Assembly (NCBI GenBank): GCA_040880405.1
Contig: JBBDIM010000067.1
Coordinates: 1 to 36,417, forward strand
Direction of reading: 5' to 3'
DNA from: JBBDIM01 sp040880405
GTDB taxonomy: Bacteria; Planctomycetota; Planctomycetia; Pirellulales; Pirellulaceae
Length of the DNA: 36,417 bases
Position 1 is the stretch's first letter. Each line of letters begins with the position of its first letter. A model generated the notes under the pieces. The model made no database searches. It saw only the letters and a program-made list of their open reading frames with translations, and was not told where the DNA came from. Below, piece after piece: positions 30,722 to 36,417 of this stretch. The translations under genes were made by a program, and so were the position numbers.

Positions 30722-32293
30722 TTACATCGAAACGGACAAAAGCTCGCGTTCCAGGGCCAAATACAGCTCATAAGGGGTTACCGATCCGGCGGGCAATTCG
30801 CTCAATCCCTCTAGATCACCTGGGTGGGCTTCGATCAACCGGCGCAGTTCCATCGAACCCAAGCGTCCATTTCGATCCCGATCGTGTTCCTGAAACAGCC
30901 GCATCGTTTGCTGGTGCAGTCGCGGGTTGAAGATCTTTCCTTCGTACGGCTCTAGGGCCTCTACCAACCGATCCGCTGCGAACAGGGCCTCGGCAAAGTG
31001 GACTCGTCGATCTCGGGTGGAATCAAACTCCTCCTGCTGGGATCGCAACTCCCGCCGGGCTTGAGAGGCGTCATTGCCCAAAAAGCGAACGTTCTCCGCC
31101 AAGTCGTCGCTACTCCATTGACCATCCTCGTTGGCATCGAGGCGGAACATCCAAACCTTCGCCTGTTGCCCGGACTCAGTGACCGTCGCCCGGGCCAGGG
31201 CAATGGCCCCCACGATTTCCGCCATCGTAAGCTGGCCATCCTCATTGGCATCTAGAGCATGTAGGGCCTCTTCCTCTTGCTTCATTGCGATGAGCTGATG
31301 CGACTTGAAAATCGCTTCCCGCATCCCCTTATCGGTGATCGCCCCATCCTTTTCCCCACCCAAGGCGGCGAGCAGTCGCCGGGCCACTTCTGCGGTCATC
31401 GGCCGAGGGGTCACCGGAACGTCGAACCCACCGAGATTGGCGGCAGGGGCCAACTGGGGCGTTTGCCGACCCATTTGCGGGGCTCGGGCCGGGCCGGGTT
31501 GCGATTCGTCTGCTCGGTTTTCTGGAGAATCATCACGCCGCCCGGTCCGAATGTTCATTCGAAAGGGGGATCGCTGAGGCTCAGGAGCTTGATCCACTCG
31601 GCTTGTTTCGTCACGGGGCGACTCTTCCGCCTGCTGCTGGGCTAATTCTTCGATCGTGGGGAAAGTGCTCCGGCGGGGCTCCGAGGAATCAGGTTCATCG
31701 GGGGAGTCGGTCACGGGAGAAGGCTGCGAGATCTCCGCTTCGCGGTTGTCGTCCGCGGGCACCACGGCAGGTGGGTCTTGCTGGGCCACTCCCCCCGGAT
31801 CGCCGCTACCCCACCAGATAGGAGTCGCGATCAACAGCAACGAGGCGGCGATGCCGATCGCAACCAAGGGTGCCAAATATCGCCGCAACGTCGACTTAGA
31901 CCGCATCCGTCGCGCCGCCACACGGCTGCCGCGAGGAGTTGGAGTGGCCGCGTTCTCAGACGGGCCGGGAGCCTGGGAAACCAGGACCTGGGAAATAGGA
32001 ACCTGGGCCAAGGGAAATTCGATTCCACCGGCGGTCCCCGTCCCAGTTCCTGTCCCGTTCGCTTCCGCAGCCTGTCGGGCGGCAATCTGTTGCCAAATCG
32101 CCGGGGTCAGATCTCGGCCCAGGGGGCATTCAGGGATCTGCCGCACCGCCTCGGAACTAGCGCGCAAGCGGGCCAACGTGTCGCGCCACTGGCTCGAAAC
32201 TTTTAGCCGTTGGTCGACCAGCTCGCGCTGCGCGTCGGAAAGCTCTCCGTCCAGGTAGGCGGACAGGAGTTCCTCTGGGAGTTCGGCGTTCAT
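30722..32293 (-). CDS. Orphan anti-sigma-like transmembrane protein with extracytoplasmic EF-hands
   Basis: The 523-aa protein starts ELPEELLSAYLDGELSDAQ, the helix pattern of ECF anti-sigma domains, without the HxxxCxxC zinc motif. A single membrane segment (about 137-160, LAPLVAIGIAASLLLIATPI) separates the small cytoplasmic part from a Pro/Glu/Arg-rich linker and a C-terminal domain. That domain has three EF-hand calcium loops: DANEDGQLTMAE (about 347), DANEDGQWSSDD (about 386) and DRDRNGRLGSME (about 470). The order suggests transmission of a calcium or envelope signal to a cytoplasmic factor. No ECF sigma gene is adjacent; the nearest sigma gene is the RpoD-like one downstream. AGAGGA (32306-32301) lies 7 bp before the ATG. 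The sigma-binding role is inferred. Confidence 0.75.
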   Translation of the reverse strand: MNAELPEELLSAYLDGELSDAQRELVDQRLKVSSQWRDTLARLRASSEAVRQIPECPLGRDLTPAIWQQIAARQAAEANGTGTGTGTAGGIEFPLAQVPISQVLVSQAPGPSENAATPTPRGSRVAARRMRSKSTLRRYLAPLVAIGIAASLLLIATPIWWGSGDPGGVAQQDPPAVVPADDNREAEISQPSPVTDSPDEPDSSEPRRSTFPTIEELAQQQAEESPRDETSRVDQAPEPQRSPFRMNIRTGRRDDSPENRADESQPGPARAPQMGRQTPQLAPAANLGGFDVPVTPRPMTAEVARRLLAALGGEKDGAITDKGMREAIFKSHQLIAMKQEEEALHALDANEDGQLTMAEIVGAIALARATVTESGQQAKVWMFRLDANEDGQWSSDDLAENVRFLGNDASQARRELRSQQEEFDSTRDRRVHFAEALFAADRLVEALEPYEGKIFNPRLHQQTMRLFQEHDRDRNGRLGSMELRRLIEAHPGDLEGLSELPAGSVTPYELYLALERELLSVSM

Positions 32294-32701
32294 GTCATAA
32301 TCCTCTCTACCCTATGAGAAGAAAAAATGCCACAAGAAGTTCCCTCGGCGAGACAAGTTACAAAAATTACTTGACACCGGTTCTTTTAAGGTATCACCCG
32401 GAGGTCGCAACAACTTCCTAAGTCGTTTGATAAGTTTAGCTTCCAGTCAACCGGAACGCTGCTAGCGGCCCCTCTCTCATGCCCCGATTGATTGACAGCT
32501 TAGGCAATCTAGCGACTTATGCCACCCTGGCAAGTGGGAACCATGGCTCCGGTCAAGAAAGAACCCTTGCCAGGAATCGTTTGCGTTGTCAGGCTAATAG
32601 GTAGATAATGGTTGGGTCGTAATCGATTGGATCACCCTACCTCCAATCTTCGACAGCCGCCCGCGCTTCGTTAATTCCCTCCCTCCCGATACCCTCCCGC
32701 C
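32294..32701. promoter_or_regulatory. Divergent intergenic region with a candidate promoter and ribosome-binding site
   Basis: No gene is seen. On the minus strand AGAGGA (32306-32301) is the ribosome-binding site of the EF-hand protein. On the plus strand TTGACA (32372-32377, perfect) is followed after 15 bp by TATCAC (32393-32398), a short-spaced candidate promoter about 300 nt before the ATG at 32702. That ATG has no Shine-Dalgarno site. Confidence 0.35.
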
Positions 32702-35700
32702 ATGAATAACACACGCTCCAGCTTCCTCGCTTCGCGCGCCAACATGTCGCCCTGTTGGTATCTCGTTCTCACCGCTCTACTGCTCGGGCTCTCCGCCGAG
32801 ACGGCCCGGGCCCAAATCGAGATCGAGCGCGCCGATGGCACCGTCGAAGTGCTGGAATCGGAAGCGATGCAAGCGACCGCGGAGGAAGAAGAAGAGGCTG
32901 CGCCGTCGGATGAGAAATCTGCGGCAAGTTCCGCCGCCACCTCGCCGGAAGCCCAAGCTGACCAGGAAGAAAAGCCGGCGGAATCTTCGGAAGCCGCCTC
33001 AGAAGACGCCGCCACCTCTCAAACCGAGGGGGAAAACGACTCCGATCCGCCAGCCGAAACCTCCAGTGAAGGGGAATCCTCGGACGACGCGTTCGACAAA
33101 AAGTATCTCAATCCGGATGGGGAGCCGATCCAACGAGACACGACGCCCCCTGCCTCTGATCCCGCGGAGCTCAATGCCCGCCCGGACGACCAGGGTCGGG
33201 TCCAGTTCAATTTCCGGGGGCAATCGTGGCGGAGCGTGCTCGACTGGTTGGCCGAAATTTCGCACACCAGTCTCGACTGGCAGGAACTGCCGGGAGACTA
33301 CCTAAACCTCACGACCCAGCGTCCTTACACCGTGGACGAGGTTCGCGACCTGATTAACCAGCGGCTCCTGACCCGAGGCTACACCCTGCTCCGGCAAACC
33401 GAGGGGATGGTCGTTTCCAAGATCGACGCGCTCGACCCGGGCCGCGTTCCCAGGGTTCATCCGGAAGATCTCCGCTACCGCGATTCGCACGAATTCGTGA
33501 AAGTCTCGTTCACCCTGAGCTGGCTCATCGCCGGTGAAGCGGTGGAAGAACTGAAACCTCTGCTCAGCCCGCATGGCAAGATGACCGCCCTCACCACGTC
33601 GAATCGGCTGGAAGTGATGGATGTCGTGGTGAACCTACAGGACCTGCATCAAATGCTGCGGGAAGAGCAATCGCCCGAATCGCGCGCGACCAAAGTGCAT
33701 GAGTTCTTCCTGCGTCATATCCGAGCGGAGGATCTGAAACCGCAACTGGAAACACTCATCGGAAAGAGCTCCGAGGGTGGTTCACGGGGCGGGGCGTCAC
33801 GCGAGATGCAGGAAATCCAAAAGATGATGAAAAAGATGGCGGAAAGCCGGGGCGGTCGAGGTGGCTCTGATGGCGGTGCGGGGGGCGGTTCCGTGGCGGA
33901 GATGGAAGTGCAAATCGTCATCAATTCCCGTCAAAACAGCATCGTCGTCCATGCCCCGCCCACCAAGCTGGCGGTGATTTCCGAGGCGGTCAAGATGTTT
34001 GACGTCCCGAGCGAGGCGACTTTAGGTCGGGTGAACACCTCCAGCGAGGTGAAAGTCTACCGTCTGACCCAGCTTGACCCGGCGATTACCGTCCGGATGC
34101 TGCAGGAAGCGGGGGACTTGAGCGCTGCGACCCAGTTGGTGGCCGACGAGAAGAACAAAGCGATCATCGCGTACGCTCCGCAGCGTGATCAAGCGATGAT
34201 CGATCAACTGATCTCCGCCCTGGATGGAAGCGGCCGTAAGTTTGAAATGATCCGGCTCCGCCGTCTCAAGGCGGATTATGTCGCTAGTTCGATTCGGTTT
34301 ATGTTGGATGTCGAGGAAGAAGACGAGAGCTCGCGGCGGTGGCGATATTATCGGGGGGATACGGACTCCGAGGACAAATTCCGCGTCGACGCCGATCCGG
34401 CCGGAAACCGCCTTTTGCTCTGGGCCAACGAGAACGAACTGGAGTCGGTGCAAGGATTGCTCGCCAAGCTGGGAGAAACACCCACCGGGTCGGCAGAGCA
34501 GGTTCACAGTGTCCGCACCATCGACCTCGGCTCGGCCGACAAAGCAGACGAACTGCTGCGAAAGCTAGAGGAAGTTTGGCCCACTGTCTCACCCTCCCCG
34601 CTCGAGATCCAATCTTCCGAGGAGCAAAAACCAGCGCGCGAGCGCAAACCCCCTCAGGATGCGACAACCGATCGCCGCGTTAAATCGACGATGGATCGAA
34701 TCGCGATGATTACGGAAGTGCCGGTCAATCTGAACGCTGAGCTGGCGGAAGAGGCCCCCGCTTCGACCGAGGTGGCGGTCGGCCCTCAACCACCCCGGGT
34801 CGTACACATCGATCTCGCCGACCACTCGGACAACCTGAACGACACCGAGGCCGAAACCATAGCGGAGGTCTCGCTGGTCAACGAAGGGACACCTTCCGAC
34901 AGGGCCCCTGCCTCCGATAGCGGCACCGAGGGGGAGGAAGACTCCAACGAAGGGGAGTCCGAGAGCGAAGACCAAGCCGAGGGGGACAACCAAGAAGCCA
35001 CCTCAAGGGACGAAGATGCGAACAGTGAGGGCTCCGGGGAAGGCTCCGCGGGCAAATTGGAGGGGATGTCGCAGGAGGAATTGCTCCGCCGTTACTTCTC
35101 TGAAATGAAGGGGGAAGGGAAAGATTCGGGCGAGTCCTCAACCAGTGCCCCGCTCACCTTGAAACGCGATGCAAGCGGCAACTTGGTCGCCTCCTCGGAC
35201 AACCCTCAATTGATCGGTCTGCTGGAAGATTTGCTGAGCGAGATGACCCCGCCGGAGAAAGATTGGAAGATCTTTCAAATGGAATACGCGACCTCGTTCT
35301 GGGTTCAAAGCAACCTGGAGGAGTTTTTCAGCAACCAACAAACCACTCGTGCGCCTTCCCCTTATTTTACCGGCCAGGCGGATGTCGCTTCCGAAGAGCG
35401 TGAATTGCGGTTCATCTCCGATTCCGACACGAACACGATCTTGGTCCAAAACGCCAGCGCCGATCAATTGAATACGATTGAGGAGTTGATTGAGCTTTAC
35501 GACAAGCCGGAACCGGTCCGGGAAAGCCGAACCCGGATCAACCAGCAATACCAAGTAAAGCACTCCAAGGTGGATGTGATCGCGGAGACCCTTAAAGATG
35601 TCTTCCGTGACCTGCTCTCGACCAACGACCGCTCGATGCAGGCGGCCCGGCAGCCGAACGAGCGAACCTACATTACGAACATCGGTGGATCGACTAGCAG

Positions 35701-35959
35701 CTCGAATTACAAAGGCAAGCTGTCGGTCGGCGTGGATGAAATATCCAACACCCTGGTCCTTTCGACCGAGGGACAGGAACTGATGGACTTAGTGCTCAAG
35801 ACCGTCGAGGAGCTGGATCAAGCCGCCCAGCCAACCACCGCGATGCGGGTGATTCCGATCACCGGCGGGACCGACCCGGAGCAGCTTCAAGAATTGCTGA
35901 TGCGGGTCATCAATGAAGAAAGTAACGACCGTGGCCGAGGCCGGCGGCGGCGGCGATAG
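32702..35959 (+). CDS. Exported protein with repeated secretin N-terminal modules, no pore domain
   Basis: The 1085-aa product has a signal peptide (core WYLVLTALLLGL, cleavage near ARAQI at about 39). A Glu/Ser/Ala-rich low-complexity region (about 55-150) follows, then an STN-like module (about 163-240, with FNFRGQSWRSVLDWLAEIS) and several secretin N1-type modules (about 330-430, 450-520, 525-610, 860-960 and 965-1070). These show the recurring pattern I-V-V-H-A then a helix, as in NSIVVHAPPTKLAVISEAVK and NTILVQNASADQLNTIEELI. A Gly-rich loop (about 380-400) and a second acidic stretch (about 735-800) interrupt them. The protein ends in RGRGRRRRR, and the secretin barrel with its V-P-L-L-G-D-I-P motif is absent. 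It is probably a periplasmic ring-forming or scaffold protein. It is divergent from the EF-hand protein gene. Confidence 0.78.
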   Translation: MNNTRSSFLASRANMSPCWYLVLTALLLGLSAETARAQIEIERADGTVEVLESEAMQATAEEEEEAAPSDEKSAASSAATSPEAQADQEEKPAESSEAASEDAATSQTEGENDSDPPAETSSEGESSDDAFDKKYLNPDGEPIQRDTTPPASDPAELNARPDDQGRVQFNFRGQSWRSVLDWLAEISHTSLDWQELPGDYLNLTTQRPYTVDEVRDLINQRLLTRGYTLLRQTEGMVVSKIDALDPGRVPRVHPEDLRYRDSHEFVKVSFTLSWLIAGEAVEELKPLLSPHGKMTALTTSNRLEVMDVVVNLQDLHQMLREEQSPESRATKVHEFFLRHIRAEDLKPQLETLIGKSSEGGSRGGASREMQEIQKMMKKMAESRGGRGGSDGGAGGGSVAEMEVQIVINSRQNSIVVHAPPTKLAVISEAVKMFDVPSEATLGRVNTSSEVKVYRLTQLDPAITVRMLQEAGDLSAATQLVADEKNKAIIAYAPQRDQAMIDQLISALDGSGRKFEMIRLRRLKADYVASSIRFMLDVEEEDESSRRWRYYRGDTDSEDKFRVDADPAGNRLLLWANENELESVQGLLAKLGETPTGSAEQVHSVRTIDLGSADKADELLRKLEEVWPTVSPSPLEIQSSEEQKPARERKPPQDATTDRRVKSTMDRIAMITEVPVNLNAELAEEAPASTEVAVGPQPPRVVHIDLADHSDNLNDTEAETIAEVSLVNEGTPSDRAPASDSGTEGEEDSNEGESESEDQAEGDNQEATSRDEDANSEGSGEGSAGKLEGMSQEELLRRYFSEMKGEGKDSGESSTSAPLTLKRDASGNLVASSDNPQLIGLLEDLLSEMTPPEKDWKIFQMEYATSFWVQSNLEEFFSNQQTTRAPSPYFTGQADVASEERELRFISDSDTNTILVQNASADQLNTIEELIELYDKPEPVRESRTRINQQYQVKHSKVDVIAETLKDVFRDLLSTNDRSMQAARQPNERTYITNIGGSTSSSNYKGKLSVGVDEISNTLVLSTEGQELMDLVLKTVEELDQAAQPTTAMRVIPITGGTDPEQLQELLMRVINEESNDRGRGRRRRR

Positions 35960-36097
35960 CCCCGTTTCGCTTTCTCTGCGATCCTCTCACACCCAGTCCG
36001 TAGACCCGCTTGCCCAAAGCGCGGGGGAGCGCCCCGTTCCGCCGAGTCGGGAAATTCTATTGGGTGCGTCGCTTGGGAAATGCCTGTCGGATTGAAA

Positions 36098-36191
36098 GAA
36101 TTTAAAACGCAGCGGCGCGGAGATCGCAGAGCACCATGCACGAGAGTCTCTCTGCGCTCTCAGCGTCTCTGCGTTTCAAACTCTTAAATTC
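36098..36191. repeat. CGCAGAG-type inverted repeat
   Basis: The outer pair GAATTTAA (36098-36105) and TTAAATTC (36184-36191) encloses AACGCAG and TGCGTTT arms made of GCAGAG-like units. Its left arm shares GGCGCGGAGATCGCAGAG with the hairpin at 25874-25950, so the two are members of one dispersed family. It lies downstream of the secretin-like gene. Confidence 0.8.
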
Positions 36192-36253
36192 GGCTCGTCA
36201 TTTTTTCGGACGATGCGGTGGGTCTTAGCGCGAGAAAAAGCCGCCATTTTAAG

Positions 36254-36393
36254 CTCTCGCAAAGGCGCAAAGCCGCAAAGCGGAGAGTCGATCAGGGTAG
36301 TAGGTTTTGTGGTCAAGGCATCGCGTGGAAGCGGCGAAAAATGCCGGGCGCTGGGTGATTCACCCCCTTTGCGTCTTGGCGGCTTTGCGAGAG
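36254..36393. repeat. CGCAAAG-type inverted repeat
   Basis: The left arm (36254-36281, CTCTCGCAAAGGCGCAAAG and more) and the right arm (36366-36393, ending GGCTTTGCGAGAG) are inverse copies of CGCAAAG-like tandem units, with an 84-bp centre. No gene is seen from 35960 to the window end. Confidence 0.75.
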
Positions 36394-36417
36394 AAATTTT
36401 TTCCTAATCCCCACGCA

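Overview
The window is GC-rich chromosomal DNA that most resembles a member of the Planctomycetota, probably Pirellulales-like. The evidence is a secreted protein with a LEPR-XLL-type N-terminus and paired dockerin repeats, very large signal-peptide proteins of no known family, a small membrane protein with an N-terminal ENPFASPQ motif, a membrane anti-sigma-like protein carrying EF-hands, few Shine-Dalgarno sites, and many dispersed palindromic repeats in long intergenic gaps. This assignment is inferred from gene style; there is no rRNA gene in the window.

Layout. 1-5.4 kb: transketolase (cut by the window edge), SlyX, a dockerin protein, a BCP-type peroxiredoxin, and two small genes of unknown function. 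The latter are preceded by a promoter, a structured RNA and a strong intrinsic terminator. 5.6-8.6 kb: an inositol-monophosphatase gene followed by about 2.1 kb of repeat-rich DNA. That DNA holds one small intact gene (DUF2442), the C-terminal remnant of its usual partner (DUF4160) and a second copy of the phosphatase 3' end. 8.6-18.8 kb: two translationally coupled giant genes (1159 and 2246 codons) for secreted or membrane-anchored proteins built from repeated beta-rich modules. 18.8-23.2 kb: an SDR oxidoreductase with a 95-aa protein, then a bd-oxidase-like membrane complex whose large subunit carries a C-terminal cytochrome c domain. 23.9-27 kb: an aldehyde dehydrogenase and an FAH-family protein that together fit the last two steps of a Weimberg-type pentose or sugar-acid pathway. 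27.5-36 kb: a nucleotidyltransferase-HD protein, a primary-like sigma factor, an orphan anti-sigma-like EF-hand protein, and a large protein with secretin N-terminal modules but no secretin pore.

Intergenic DNA is unusual. At least six families of dispersed inverted repeats are present, including REPIN-like doublets, GGCACTG/CAGTGCC elements, CACGAAT and CGCAGAG hairpins, and GCCCC/GGGGC elements. Some are nested symmetrically between genes.

The most promising leads are the structured RNA with its own promoter and terminator (5296-5415, minus), the coupled giant gene pair, the repeat-truncated DUF4160 gene, the orphan calcium-binding anti-sigma candidate, and the bd-like oxidase with a heme c domain. 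No tRNA, rRNA, CRISPR array or intact transposase was found.
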